Assembly: GCA_964498525.1 (NCBI GenBank)
Contig: CAZCGU010000005.1
Location: 124,001-188,000, forward strand
DNA length: 64,000 nucleotides
Direction: 5' to 3'
DNA from: DTU098 sp964498525
Lineage (GTDB): Bacteria; Bacillota; Desulfotomaculia; Desulfotomaculales; Pelotomaculaceae
In this document: positions 20,090 through 30,203 of the stretch, piece after piece
Layout: each line of letters starts with the position of its first letter
Position numbering within the stretch: the stretch's first letter is position 1
The notes under the pieces: generated by a model
The model's input: only the letters and a program-made list of their open reading frames with translations
Told to the model about the DNA's origin: nothing
The model's database searches: none
Translations under genes and position numbers: made by a program

Positions 20090-20710
20090 TTGAACAGGGT
20101 TGTTTATGAGCCAGATTTTGATTTGAGTGTTGTGGAAAGCCTGGGGGAACTGCAAGAAAGGGTGGCGGCATGTACCCGCTGCCAGCTGCGGGAGGGTTGT
20201 ACCAGGGTGGTCTTCGGGGAGGGAAACCCCGGGGCCGGTCTGATGTTGATCGGGGAAGGGCCGGGCGCCGATGAGGATCGGCTGGGGCGGCCCTTTGTGG
20301 GTAAAGCGGGTCAGCTGCTGGATAAGATCCTGGAGGCGGTGGGCCTGGACAGGTTTACCCACACTTACATCGCCAACGTGGTTAAATGCAGGCCGCCCGG
20401 AAACAGGGCCCCCCTGGCCCAGGAAGCGGGGCAGTGCCTGCCCTGGCTCTATCGGCAAATAGAACTTATTTCACCGGGGATTATTGTCTTGATGGGAGCA
20501 AGCGCCCTGCAGTTCCTCATTGATCCCCGGGCGAAAATTACGGGGATGCGCGGACGCTGGCTGGTCAGCAAGAGCGGGATAAAAATTATGCCCACCTATC
20601 ATCCCGCCGCGCTGCTGAGAGATACCAGGAAAAAGCGGCCCGTATGGGAAGATTTTCAACAAATTAAGGAAGCCTTTTTAAATCTTCCTGAAGCCCCGGG
20701 AGAACAATAG
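20090..20710 (+). CDS. Family-4 uracil-DNA glycosylase with iron-sulfur cluster
   Basis: 206 residues. Removes uracil produced by cytosine deamination, starting base-excision repair. The order of motifs is that of thermophile-type UDG4: CTRC and a Cys in the N-terminal part, FGEGNPGAGLMLIGEGPG (active site), GRPFVGKAG, then KCRPPGNRAP with a further Cys in GQCLPWL for the 4Fe-4S cluster, and MPTYHPAALLR near the C-terminus. The TTG at 20090 lies nine bases after AGGGGG; the reading from 20060 extends through that site. Starts a repair cluster with uvrBAC, separated by a divergent gene. Confidence 0.93.
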   Translation: MNRVVYEPDFDLSVVESLGELQERVAACTRCQLREGCTRVVFGEGNPGAGLMLIGEGPGADEDRLGRPFVGKAGQLLDKILEAVGLDRFTHTYIANVVKCRPPGNRAPLAQEAGQCLPWLYRQIELISPGIIVLMGASALQFLIDPRAKITGMRGRWLVSKSGIKIMPTYHPAALLRDTRKKRPVWEDFQQIKEAFLNLPEAPGEQ

Positions 20711-20993
20711 AAGTATACAATTTTGGGTTTTGACGTTACCACGGTGCAGTCTCCCCCGGACCCTTGGGAGGGCGGGCGGCGTCAATTCCAGCGGCCAGGC
20801 TGCCCAATGCAAGGCGCGTTCCCCCCGGTCCCGCGGGAGCGGCAGGCAGGGTCTTTAGTGTGTCCGCAAGGGTGTCCGTAAGGTTACAGGCCGCCTTTTC
20901 CCGGTGCTTTGTCCAAACGTCCGGTACAGGAACAGGGGACAAGGTTTTACAAGCCAGGCCCACGCTGGAGGGCCGGGGGAAGTCCCGGCCTTT

Positions 20994-21338
20994 TTAACTG
21001 CTGCACAGGGAAGTGCTTTTTACACTGCCCGTTTCGTCTCCGGGGCGGTTCTCCTGGACCGGTAAGCAGGCTGGAATTGGGGGCCAGGCTGTGACCCCTT
21101 CTTTTCTGGCCTGTACCAGGAGGGCTATGTACCTTCTTTCGGCGGCATTAATTTTATAGATGACATATTCGGAAAGGTCTCCGTCCGTGTAATTCATTTC
21201 TTTCAGGGCCTGCTGCCATTCCTGCCGGGCCCATTCAACAGCGTTGAGCAGGGAAAATTCAGCGGTCTTATCAAGGAGATCTTTAATTCTGCACAACTCC
21301 GTTACGATAATCGCTTTCAGAGCGTTTAGCTTTTCCAT
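20994..21338 (-). CDS. DUF2508 (YaaL-like) protein
   Basis: 114 residues, the only gene on the minus strand in the first 57 kb. WARQEWQQALKEMNYTDGD and YVIYKINAAERRYIALLVQA match the short helical DUF2508/YaaL family of Firmicutes, whose function is unknown. The ATG follows AAAGGGGGTAAATTTT on the minus strand, and TATAAT at 21360-21365 (minus) could be its -10. The C-terminal 30 residues are polar and unlike the family; they may be an extension. The 283 bases between it and the upstream glycosylase hold nothing I recognise. Confidence 0.72.
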   Translation of the reverse strand: MEKLNALKAIIVTELCRIKDLLDKTAEFSLLNAVEWARQEWQQALKEMNYTDGDLSEYVIYKINAAERRYIALLVQARKEGVTAWPPIPACLPVQENRPGDETGSVKSTSLCSS

Positions 21339-21767
21339 AAAATTTACCCCCTTTTATATATTATATTTCCAGGATCAGTTAATATAAAGGGATTTAACAT
21401 TTTCTCACAAATAATCCCAAAAGTTTCTTAAGACAATTCCTTCCATATTCAGGCAAAATTAAAGCATGGGCGTATACCGGAGCCGGACAGGCTTTTTTTT
21501 GTGTTTTCCCTGCGCCGGCAGATTGCCCGGCAGTGAAACCCTTCAAACAGAACATACTTTTGGACCCTTTTTCTTTATGATATACTATTAGGGCAGGGAT
21601 CCACAGGGACTGCGCCGGTTTCCGGCGGGTTATCCGGCGGACCGGTTAGTACCGGGTATTTATCCGCTTTCCCCGGGTTGGTTTCCTGAATCCAGGCGTT
21701 TAAACGCTTACCCGGCGGTTATAAATATTCCATTATTATCAACAATTAGAAAGCACAGGTGGATTCT
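21339..21767. other. Divergent intergenic region before uvrB
   Basis: About 430 bases between the DUF2508 gene and uvrB. AT-rich near the former. A possible uvrB promoter reads TTTGGA-16-TATACT (21559-21586). No SOS box of the Firmicute type (CGAACRNRYGTTYC) was seen by eye. Confidence 0.4.
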
Positions 21768-23798
21768 ATGAAACCTTTTCAATTAAAATCGGAATACAGC
21801 CCCAGGGGGGATCAGCCCGGGGCCATCGCCGCCCTGATTGAGGGCCTGCAAAGGGGGTACCGGGGGCAGGTTTTGCTGGGGGCCACAGGCACCGGTAAAA
21901 CCTATACCATGGCCCAGGTGATCCAGGCCGTCCAGCGCCCCACCCTGGTGCTGGCGCCCAATAAGACCCTGGCCGCCCAGCTCTGCAGCGAATTCAAGGA
22001 ATTCTTTCCCGACAACGCGGTGGAATACTTTGTAAGCTATTATGACTACTATCAACCCGAGGCTTACATCCCCCGCACCGACACCTACATTGAAAAAGAT
22101 TCATCGATCAACGATGAAATCGACAAGCTGCGCCACTCGGCCACCACGGCCCTTTTTGAGCGCCGGGACGTAATCATCGTGGCCAGTGTATCCTGCATCT
22201 ACGGCCTGGGCGACCCGGAGGAATACAGCACCCTGGTCCTTTCCCTGCGGCAGGGGGAGTGTTACGACCGGGACAATGTCCTGCGCAAGCTGGTGGACAT
22301 CCAGTACGAGCGCAACGAGATGAATTTTAGCCGGGGCAAGTTCCGGGTGCGGGGGGATGTACTGGAAATCTTTCCGGCCTCCGCCTCGGAAAAGGCAATC
22401 CGGGTGGATTTTGACGGCGATGTGGTGGAAAAAATGCTGGAATTTGACGCTCTCACCGGGGAAATTCTGGGCTTGCGCAGCCATGTAGCCGTTTTCCCCG
22501 CCAGCCACTACGCCACTTCCAGGGCCAAGATGGAGCGGGCCCTGGTAACCATTGAGGCCGAGCTGGAGGAACGCCTGGCCGAACTGCGCTCCGGGGAAAA
22601 GCTCCTGGAGGCCCAGCGCCTGGAACAGCGGACCCGCTACGATATGGAAATGATGCAGGAGATGGGCTTTTGCAGCGGCATCGAGAATTACTCCCGCCAT
22701 CTTACGGGAAGGCAGCCCGGCCAGCCGCCCTATACCCTGCTGGACTACTTCCCCCGGGATTTTATTATGATTATTGATGAATCCCACGTGGCTGTGCCCC
22801 AGGTGGGAGGGATGTACGCCGGGGACCGCTCCCGCAAGGATTCCCTGGTGGAGCACGGCTTCCGCCTGCCCTCGGCCTACGACAACCGTCCCCTGACCTT
22901 CCCCGAATTTCAAGAGCGGCTGAACCAGGTTATCTACGCTTCGGCCACGCCGGGCTCCTTCGAGCTGGCCAATAACAGCCGGGTGGTGGAGCTGATTATC
23001 CGGCCCACCGGATTGGTTGACCCGGAGATCTCCGTCCGGCCCACCCGGGGCCAGATCGACGACCTCCTGGGCGAAATCCGGCAGAGGGTTCAGCGCGGGG
23101 AGAGGGTTCTGGTGACCACCCTGACCAAAAAAATGGCCGAAGACCTCACGGATTATTTCCGGGAGGTGGCGGTCAAGGTCCGCTATCTTCACTCGGATAT
23201 TAAAACCATCGAGCGGATGGAAATATTGAGGGACCTGCGCCTGGGCGTTTTTGACGTCCTGGTGGGCATCAACCTTTTAAGGGAGGGCCTGGACCTGCCT
23301 GAAGTGAGTCTGGTGGCCATCCTGGACGCCGATAAGGAAGGTTACCTGCGCTCCGAGCGCTCCCTGATCCAGACCATCGGCCGGGCGGCCCGCAACGCCG
23401 ACGGCAGGGTAATTATGTATGCCGACAAAGTCACCGATTCCATGGGCAGGGCGATTCAAGAAACCAACCGGCGCCGGGAGAAGCAACTGGCCTACAATAA
23501 AAAATACGGAATTACGCCGGAGACGGTCCGCAAGGCGGTGCGGGAGGTAATTGAGGCCACCCGGGTAGCGGAGCCCAGGGCTGTGTACGAAGTTGGCACC
23601 CGGGGCAGGAAGCTGACCAAAGCCCAATTGAGGAAGCAAATCGCCGCCCTGGAGAAGGAGATGAAGGACTCAGCCCGCCAGCTGGCCTTTGAGCGGGCGG
23701 CCCAGCTTCGGGATATGATTATTGAACTCCGGCTGCAGCTCCGGGGCGAGAAGGGCCTCGGCCCCGCTATCCCGGATGGCATGGAGGCCTCGGGCTGA
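21768..23798 (+). CDS. uvrB: Excinuclease ABC subunit B
   Basis: 676 residues, the damage-verifying helicase-like subunit of nucleotide excision repair. Walker A is GATGTGKTYTMAQV near 38, the beta-hairpin region is YYDYYQPEAYIPRTDTYIEKD near 92, the DEAD-like box is IIDESHVAVPQ, and motif VI is QTIGRAARNADG. A C-terminal UVR motif at about 630-665 contacts UvrC. The ATG at 21768 lies five bases after AGGTGG and gives MKPFQLKSEYSPRGDQP; the ORF's GTG lies inside that site. It is followed by uvrA and uvrC. Confidence 0.97.
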   Translation: MKPFQLKSEYSPRGDQPGAIAALIEGLQRGYRGQVLLGATGTGKTYTMAQVIQAVQRPTLVLAPNKTLAAQLCSEFKEFFPDNAVEYFVSYYDYYQPEAYIPRTDTYIEKDSSINDEIDKLRHSATTALFERRDVIIVASVSCIYGLGDPEEYSTLVLSLRQGECYDRDNVLRKLVDIQYERNEMNFSRGKFRVRGDVLEIFPASASEKAIRVDFDGDVVEKMLEFDALTGEILGLRSHVAVFPASHYATSRAKMERALVTIEAELEERLAELRSGEKLLEAQRLEQRTRYDMEMMQEMGFCSGIENYSRHLTGRQPGQPPYTLLDYFPRDFIMIIDESHVAVPQVGGMYAGDRSRKDSLVEHGFRLPSAYDNRPLTFPEFQERLNQVIYASATPGSFELANNSRVVELIIRPTGLVDPEISVRPTRGQIDDLLGEIRQRVQRGERVLVTTLTKKMAEDLTDYFREVAVKVRYLHSDIKTIERMEILRDLRLGVFDVLVGINLLREGLDLPEVSLVAILDADKEGYLRSERSLIQTIGRAARNADGRVIMYADKVTDSMGRAIQETNRRREKQLAYNKKYGITPETVRKAVREVIEATRVAEPRAVYEVGTRGRKLTKAQLRKQIAALEKEMKDSARQLAFERAAQLRDMIIELRLQLRGEKGLGPAIPDGMEASG

Positions 23799-23958
23799 TT
23801 GCCGCTATTGCCGTAAACAGGCGGCCGCCGCGGTCAAATCCAGGCAAAACCGGATAATCCGGGGGCGGAGAACGGGTCTGGATTTGCGCCGCCGGGGTTT
23901 GTATACTTGTTAAAAAGACCGGGAGCCTAAACAGGCCCGGCCGAGGAGTGGTTTTTTC

Positions 23959-26838
23959 ATGCTGGACAGAATCCTGGTTAAGGGCGCCCGCGCCCATAAC
24001 CTGAAAAATATAGACGTGGAGATACCCCGGAACAGTTTTGTGGTAATAACGGGCCTGTCAGGCTCGGGCAAATCCTCCCTGGCTTTTGATACCATTTACG
24101 CCGAGGGCCAACGACGCTACGTGGAGTCGCTGTCGGCCTACGCCCGCCAGTTTCTGGGGCAGATGGACAAGCCGGATGTGGACTATATCGAGGGACTTTC
24201 CCCGGCCATTTCCATCGACCAGAAAACCACCAGCAAGAACCCCCGTTCCACCGTTGGCACGGTCACCGAGATTTACGACTACCTGCGCCTGCTTTTCGCC
24301 CGGGCGGGGCGGCCCCACTGCCCCAATTGCGGCCAACCCATCACCCGGCAGGCCGTGGAACAGATGGTAGACCATTTGACCGCTCTGGGGGAAGGCGCCA
24401 GGCTTCAGATCCTGTCGCCCCTGGTCCGGGGCAAGAAGGGCGAGCACACCAAAATTTTTGAAGAAATCCGCCGGGGCGGCTTTGTCCGGGTCAGGGTAGA
24501 CGGCGAGGTCCTGGATGCTTCGGAAGAAATCCGGCTGGATAAAAATAAGAGACATACCATCGAGGTAGTGGTGGACCGCATTATCCTGCGCCCGGAATCC
24601 GGACGCAGGCTGGCCGACTCCCTGGAAACAGCCCTCAAGACAGGGGGCGGCGTGGCCATAGCGGCCCTGGAAAAAGAAGAGCTGACCTTCAACGAGAATT
24701 TCGCCTGTGTGGATTGCGGCATCAGCATCACTGAGATTTCACCCCGCCTCTTTTCCTTCAACAGCCCCTACGGGGCCTGCCCGGAATGTACCGGCCTGGG
24801 GATCAAGAAGGAAATCGACCCGGACCTGGTCATCCCGGACCGCCGCAAATCCATCGCTGCCGGGGCCATCCAGAGCATTACCACAGGGGGCTATTACTAC
24901 CAGTTCTTAGTGGGAATAGCCGGTTATTACGGTTTCAGTCTGGATACGCCGGTGCAGGATCTGGCGCCGGAACACCTGGATGTGGTTCTCCACGGCACCC
25001 GGGGCAAGCGGTTCCACTTTGTACTGCAAAACGATTATTACGGGCGCAAGCACGAGCTCCACGCGCCCTTTGAAGGAATCATCAACAACCTCAACAGACG
25101 TCACAGGGAAACCAATTCCGAGCACCAGCGCTCAGAGCTGGAGCAGTACATGAGCACCCGCCCCTGCCCCGCCTGCCGGGGCGCCAGGCTTAAGCCGGAG
25201 GCGCTGGCAGTCAAGGTGGGGAACCTGTCCATCACCGAGGTGACACGGTTCTCCGTGCTGGAGGCCCGGGCCTTTTTCCACGGGCTGCAGCTGACCGGGC
25301 GGGAGGAAATAATTGCCCGGCAGGTGCTGAAGGAAATTGACGCCAGACTGGGTTTTCTGGTTAACGTGGGCCTGGATTACCTGACCCTGGACCGGGGAGC
25401 CGGTACTCTTTCGGGGGGCGAGGCCCAGCGGATCAGGCTGGCCACCCAGATCGGCTCCGGCCTGGTTGGTGTGCTTTATATTCTGGACGAACCCAGCATC
25501 GGTTTGCATCAGCGGGACAACCAGCGCCTGCTGCGGACGCTGGAGCGCCTGCGGGACCTGGGAAATACCCTGATCGTGGTGGAGCATGACGAGGATACCA
25601 TGCTGGCGGCGGACCACATCATCGACATCGGTCCGGGGGCCGGCGTACACGGCGGCCGGGTGGTGGCAACCGGAGCCTACCGGGATATTGTGGAAAACCC
25701 GGAATCCATCACCGGGCAGTACTTGAGCGGCAAAAAGGTGATCCCTATCCCTTCGCTCCGCCGCAAACCCAACGGCAAGGCCCTGGAGGTGCTGGGCGCC
25801 TGCGAAAACAATCTTAAAAACATTGATGTGGCCTTTCCTCTGAACTTATTTATCTGCGTCACCGGCGTTTCCGGTTCGGGTAAAAGCACCCTGGTGAACG
25901 ATATCCTCTACCGGAGGCTGGCCCAGGAATTGCACAGGGCCAGAACCCAACCCGGCTGTTGCCGGGAGGTGCGGGGCACCGTGCACCTGGACAAGGTAAT
26001 CGACGTCAACCAGTCCCCCATCGGGCGCACTCCCCGCTCCAACCCGGCCACTTATACCGGTGTCTTCAACGACATCCGGGACCTTTTTGCCCAGACCCCC
26101 GAGTCCAAGATGCGCGGCTACAAGCCGGGACGCTTCAGCTTTAACATCAAGGGGGGGCGCTGCGAGGCCTGCCAGGGGGACGGCATCATTAAAATTGAAA
26201 TGCACTTTTTGCCGGATGTTTACGTGCCCTGCGAGGTCTGCAAGGGCCGGCGCTACAACCGGGAAACCCTGGAGGTCCGCTACAAGGGCAAAAGTATAGC
26301 CGATGTGCTGGATATGACCGTGGAACAGGCGGTGGATTTTTTCCTCCACATTCCCCGGATCCACCGCAAGCTAAATACCCTGTACGATGTGGGCCTGGGC
26401 TATATCCGCCTGGGGCAATCCGCCACCACCCTTTCCGGGGGCGAAGCCCAGCGGGTGAAGCTGGCTACGGAGCTTTCCAGACGCTCTAATGGAAAAACCT
26501 TCTATATTCTGGACGAACCCACCACCGGCCTGCACACCGCCGATATCCACCGGCTGCTGCAGGTGCTGCACCGGCTGGTGGAGGCCGGAGACACGGTTGT
26601 AGTCATCGAACACAATTTGGATGTAATTAAAACAGCCGATTATATCATCGACCTGGGCCCGGAGGGCGGGGACAGGGGGGGAGAAGTAGTTGCCGCGGGT
26701 ACCCCCGAGGAAATCGCGGCTTTTCCCGGCTCTTACACCGGTCAGTTTTTGGGGAAGGCTCTGGGGAAGGATTCATGCGCCGGGGAAGGCGCCGTGGGCG
26801 GTTTAATGCCAAAACCCGCAACCGGAGACGGCAAATAA
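23959..26838 (+). CDS. uvrA: Excinuclease ABC subunit A
   Basis: 959 residues, the damage-recognition ATPase. Two ABC modules are present: Walker A GLSGSGKSS near 31 and GVSGSGKST near 636, with signatures TLSGGEAQRIRLA and TLSGGEAQRVKLA. The zinc-finger CxxC pairs are present at CPNCGQ, CVDC, CPEC/CPACRG in the first half and CEACQGDG..CEVCKGRR in the second. ATG follows GAGGAG. The tail beyond about 935 is unconserved. Same strand and operon order as uvrB and uvrC. Confidence 0.97.
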   Translation: MLDRILVKGARAHNLKNIDVEIPRNSFVVITGLSGSGKSSLAFDTIYAEGQRRYVESLSAYARQFLGQMDKPDVDYIEGLSPAISIDQKTTSKNPRSTVGTVTEIYDYLRLLFARAGRPHCPNCGQPITRQAVEQMVDHLTALGEGARLQILSPLVRGKKGEHTKIFEEIRRGGFVRVRVDGEVLDASEEIRLDKNKRHTIEVVVDRIILRPESGRRLADSLETALKTGGGVAIAALEKEELTFNENFACVDCGISITEISPRLFSFNSPYGACPECTGLGIKKEIDPDLVIPDRRKSIAAGAIQSITTGGYYYQFLVGIAGYYGFSLDTPVQDLAPEHLDVVLHGTRGKRFHFVLQNDYYGRKHELHAPFEGIINNLNRRHRETNSEHQRSELEQYMSTRPCPACRGARLKPEALAVKVGNLSITEVTRFSVLEARAFFHGLQLTGREEIIARQVLKEIDARLGFLVNVGLDYLTLDRGAGTLSGGEAQRIRLATQIGSGLVGVLYILDEPSIGLHQRDNQRLLRTLERLRDLGNTLIVVEHDEDTMLAADHIIDIGPGAGVHGGRVVATGAYRDIVENPESITGQYLSGKKVIPIPSLRRKPNGKALEVLGACENNLKNIDVAFPLNLFICVTGVSGSGKSTLVNDILYRRLAQELHRARTQPGCCREVRGTVHLDKVIDVNQSPIGRTPRSNPATYTGVFNDIRDLFAQTPESKMRGYKPGRFSFNIKGGRCEACQGDGIIKIEMHFLPDVYVPCEVCKGRRYNRETLEVRYKGKSIADVLDMTVEQAVDFFLHIPRIHRKLNTLYDVGLGYIRLGQSATTLSGGEAQRVKLATELSRRSNGKTFYILDEPTTGLHTADIHRLLQVLHRLVEAGDTVVVIEHNLDVIKTADYIIDLGPEGGDRGGEVVAAGTPEEIAAFPGSYTGQFLGKALGKDSCAGEGAVGGLMPKPATGDGK

Positions 26839-27073
26839 TTGCAGAAAAGGGTCCGTTCGGGACCCATTGAAAGCCCGCGAGGGCCGAAGTCGGGCCGGTA
26901 ACTTGAGTATCGAAAGAAATGCCGCCGGATTCGCCGGGTGCTTAATACTTGACGCCTGCCCGAAAAAGCAGAAGCAGGCTCAAAGGCGGTTGCTCCTGCG
27001 TGCGTATATAATGTTAAGCGCTTCCTGGCAAGAATATTTTTTCTTGTCCGTCAATAGAAAGCGGTGGGTAAAA

Positions 27074-28960
27074 ATGCAGCTTGAGGAAAAGTTGAAACAC
27101 ATCCCCGCCAGTCCCGGAGTCTATATTTACCGGGACGACTGCGGACGGATCATTTATGTGGGCAAGGCCCTCTCCCTAAAAAACAGGGTCCGCTCCTATT
27201 TTCAGCCCGGCGCCCAGCTGCCGCCCAAAACCAGAATCCTGGTGAACAAGGTAGCCGACCTGGACTATATTGTCACGGACTCGGAAGTGGAGGCCCTGAT
27301 TTTAGAGCAGAATTTGATCAAGGAGCACCGCCCCCGCTACAACGTCCAGTACAAAGATGACAAAAGCTACCCCTACCTGAAAGTTACCCTGGGGGATGAT
27401 TTCCCCAGGGTGATGGTAACCCGCCGCCACGTCAAGGACGGTTCCAGGTACTTTGGTCCCTATACCCGGGTAGGGGCCATGAACGAAACCCTCCGTCTCT
27501 TGAAACAGCTTTTCCCCTTCCGTTCCTGCAAGAAGAAGGAGCCGGAAAAAAGGGAGCGGCCCTGCTTGAACCACCACATCCGGCGCTGCCTGGGGCCCTG
27601 CTGCGGCCTGGTGGGCAGGGAAAAATACCGGGCCATGATCCAGGAAGTGTGCTTGTTTCTGGAGGGCAGGCAGGAGGATCTGGTCCGGCAATTAATGGTC
27701 AGAATGGAGGAGGCCGCGAAGCAGCTGGATTTTGAACAGGCTGCCCGGCTCCGGGACCAGATCCAGGCTGTGCGGGAGGTAGTTGAAAAGCAAAAAATCG
27801 TCTCCGGCGGCTTTGAAGATAAGGATGTGGCAGCCCTGGCCGCGACTCAGGACGAGGCCTGTGTGATGTTGTTTTTCGTCCGGGGGGGCAAGCTGATCGG
27901 CAGTGAGCAGTTCATGCTGAAGGGAACCGAAGGGCTGAGCAGGTCCGAGATTGCCACCGCCTTTATCAAGCAGTATTACAACGCCGCCGGCTTTATCCCG
28001 GGGGAAATTCTCATCTCCGAGGATACCGGGGAAGAGAAGCCGGTCATCGAAGAGTGGCTTTCCGGCAAGAGGGGGTCTAAAGTCACCCTGAAGACGCCCA
28101 GGCGCGGTGAAAAGAAAAAGCTGGTGAAAATGGCGGCCCACAACGCCCTCCTGGCCCTGGAGCAGGACAGGTCGGTGGGGGCGGCGGAGCGGAACGAAAT
28201 CGCCGGGGCGCTGGCCGACCTGGCCCGGGAACTGAACCTGGAGCAGCCCCCCCGGCGTCTGGAATGCTTCGACATCTCCAATACCCAGGGGTCCGGCAGC
28301 GTAGCCTCCATGGTGGTTTTTGAGGAAGGCAAGCCGGCCAGGGACCAGTACCGCCGGTTTAAAATCCGCACCGTGGAGGGGCCGGACGACTTTGCCTCCA
28401 TGCAGGAGGTAGTGCGCAGGCGTTTCACCCGGGCCCTGGAAGAACGGGAGCTGCTGAGCACCGGAAGGCTGTCCGGCAGGGAGGCCCGCTTCCACCTGCT
28501 TCCGGATCTGGTTATTGTGGACGGCGGCAAGGGCCAGCTGTCCTCTGCCCGGCACGTCATGGGTGAGTTGGGCCTGGCCCGGATCCCGGCCTTCGGCCTG
28601 GCCGAGGAAGAGGAACATCTCTTTGCCGGGGACCGGCCCGATCCCATTATCCTGCCGGCGGGCTCCCGGGCGCTTCACCTGCTGCAGCGCCTGCGTGACG
28701 AGGCCCACCGCTTTGCCCTGGCCTACCACCGCAAGCTCCGGAGCAAGACCGGGCTGAAGTCCCTTTTGGACGAGGTGGAGGGCATCGGGGAGGTCCGCCG
28801 CCGGGCGTTGCTGAAAGCCTTCAGTTCCCTGGCTGAAATTGAAAAAGCATCGCCCGGGGAACTGGCCGCCGTCAAGGGTATGAACAAAAAGGCGGCCCGG
28901 GCCGTTTACGATTTTTTCCACGGGACATTACAGCAGGAACCGGGGAACAGCTGGGACTGA
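27074..28960 (+). CDS. uvrC: Excinuclease ABC subunit C
   Basis: 628 residues, the nuclease that cuts on both sides of the lesion. A GIY-YIG domain sits at about 10-90 (GVYIYRDDCGRIIYVGKA), a UVR domain near 205-240, an RNase-H-like endonuclease domain near 380-545 (LECFDISNTQG, VIVDGGKGQ) and a pair of C-terminal helix-hairpin-helix motifs (EGIGEVRRRALL, VKGMNKKAARAVYD). The ATG at 27074 follows GGTGGG and gives the usual MQLEEKLKHIPASPGVY start; the open frame extends 69 codons further upstream but without homology. In the 235 bases before it a TATAAT at 27007 lacks a matching -35. Confidence 0.96.
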   Translation: MQLEEKLKHIPASPGVYIYRDDCGRIIYVGKALSLKNRVRSYFQPGAQLPPKTRILVNKVADLDYIVTDSEVEALILEQNLIKEHRPRYNVQYKDDKSYPYLKVTLGDDFPRVMVTRRHVKDGSRYFGPYTRVGAMNETLRLLKQLFPFRSCKKKEPEKRERPCLNHHIRRCLGPCCGLVGREKYRAMIQEVCLFLEGRQEDLVRQLMVRMEEAAKQLDFEQAARLRDQIQAVREVVEKQKIVSGGFEDKDVAALAATQDEACVMLFFVRGGKLIGSEQFMLKGTEGLSRSEIATAFIKQYYNAAGFIPGEILISEDTGEEKPVIEEWLSGKRGSKVTLKTPRRGEKKKLVKMAAHNALLALEQDRSVGAAERNEIAGALADLARELNLEQPPRRLECFDISNTQGSGSVASMVVFEEGKPARDQYRRFKIRTVEGPDDFASMQEVVRRRFTRALEERELLSTGRLSGREARFHLLPDLVIVDGGKGQLSSARHVMGELGLARIPAFGLAEEEEHLFAGDRPDPIILPAGSRALHLLQRLRDEAHRFALAYHRKLRSKTGLKSLLDEVEGIGEVRRRALLKAFSSLAEIEKASPGELAAVKGMNKKAARAVYDFFHGTLQQEPGNSWD

Positions 28961-28994
28961 TGTACTGGTCCGGGAATCGCAGGAGGTTTTTTTG

Positions 28995-30134
28995 ATGCCA
29001 AGATTGTATAAGCTGATGGGAGCGTTGATCGAAAAAAGAGAAAGTTTTGTCGCAGCCACTATATTTGACAAAACCGGTTCGGCGCCGCGCACTGCGGGGG
29101 CAAAAATGGTTGTGCAGGGGGACGGCACCGCCACCGGCACCATCGGGGGTGGCCGCCTGGAAGCTGAGGCCATAAAACTTGCCGGGGAGGCTTTGCGCCA
29201 AAAGCACACTTTTATGCAGTCCTTTGACCTGACCGGCAGGGATGTGTCCGGGATGGACATGATCTGCGGCGGGCAAGGTGAAATATTGATAGACTATGTC
29301 GATGCCGGGGATGAGAACAACCGGATGGTCTATCGGGCAGCGGCCGAAGTCCTGGAACGGCGGGAGAAGGCCTGGTTTGTCACCATCCTGGAGAGCATTC
29401 CCGGCGCTGCCGGTCTGGCAAGGCAGCAGTGTCTGGTGCAGCCTGACGGAACGCTAACCGGAAAGGTTGACAGTGACCCTTATCTCCTGGAAAAGCTGAT
29501 TACCGGACCGGCCAAAATATCCATCCACGCCGAGGCCTTTGGCCGGCAGCGCTTCCTGGTTGAGCCCTTGCGCCAGGGCGGTACGGTTTATATTTTCGGC
29601 GCCGGCCACGTGTCCCAAAGGATTGCCGCTTTAAGCGAGACCGTCGGTTTCAGAACGGTGGTAATGGATGATCGGGCGGATTTCGCCAACCGGGAGCGGT
29701 TTCCCGAACCCATAGAGATCCGGCTGATTGATTCCTTCCGGAAGCTGCCGGATCTGGGTATTGACGGGGACAGTTACCTTGTCATCGTGACCAGGGGCCA
29801 CCTTTACGATAAAGTTATCCTGGAACAGGTGCTGCGGAGCGGGGCAGGGTACATCGGTATGATCGGCAGCCGGATCAAACGGGATCTGACCTATGAAGAA
29901 CTGGTTAAACAGGGTTTCAGGCTGGGGGAGCTGGCCCGGGTCTACTCGCCCATTGGGACCGGCATCGGCGCGGAAACCCCCGAGGAACTGGCCGTAAGTA
30001 TCGTGGGTGAGCTGATCATGGTGAGGGCCCGGAGGGAGCGGAGAAAACAAAAGGATGGCGGCGACAGCCGGGATTCCTGCTGTACCGTCCTGGCGCCGGA
30101 AGCCGGTGGTACGGTCCAAGAAAAATATGTATAA
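28995..30134 (+). CDS. XdhC/CoxI family protein
   Basis: 379 residues. The N-terminal XdhC_CoxI part (FDKTGSAPRTAGAKMVV, GTIGGGRLEAEAI) is followed by a C-terminal Rossmann part (VYIFGAGHVSQRIAAL, IGMIGSRIKR, PIGTGIGAETPEELAVSI). Members insert or sulfurate molybdenum cofactor in xanthine dehydrogenase and CO dehydrogenase-type hydroxylases, and others are stand-alone with unknown clients. ATG eight bases after AGGAGG. No molybdenum hydroxylase gene lies nearby, so the partner cannot be named. The C-terminal 25 residues are charged and unconserved. Confidence 0.88.
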   Translation: MPRLYKLMGALIEKRESFVAATIFDKTGSAPRTAGAKMVVQGDGTATGTIGGGRLEAEAIKLAGEALRQKHTFMQSFDLTGRDVSGMDMICGGQGEILIDYVDAGDENNRMVYRAAAEVLERREKAWFVTILESIPGAAGLARQQCLVQPDGTLTGKVDSDPYLLEKLITGPAKISIHAEAFGRQRFLVEPLRQGGTVYIFGAGHVSQRIAALSETVGFRTVVMDDRADFANRERFPEPIEIRLIDSFRKLPDLGIDGDSYLVIVTRGHLYDKVILEQVLRSGAGYIGMIGSRIKRDLTYEELVKQGFRLGELARVYSPIGTGIGAETPEELAVSIVGELIMVRARRERRKQKDGGDSRDSCCTVLAPEAGGTVQEKYV

Positions 30135-30203
30135 TAATTGTAATTATAGAAAACACCCCTCCTTTGGGAGTATTTTCTTGATAGTAAGCGAAGCGGAGGT
30201 TTT

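Noticed and set aside
20711..20993. Plus-strand ORFs between the glycosylase and DUF2508 genes
   Set aside because: Rich in Gly/Pro/Arg from GC-rich DNA, overlapping frames, no ribosome site.
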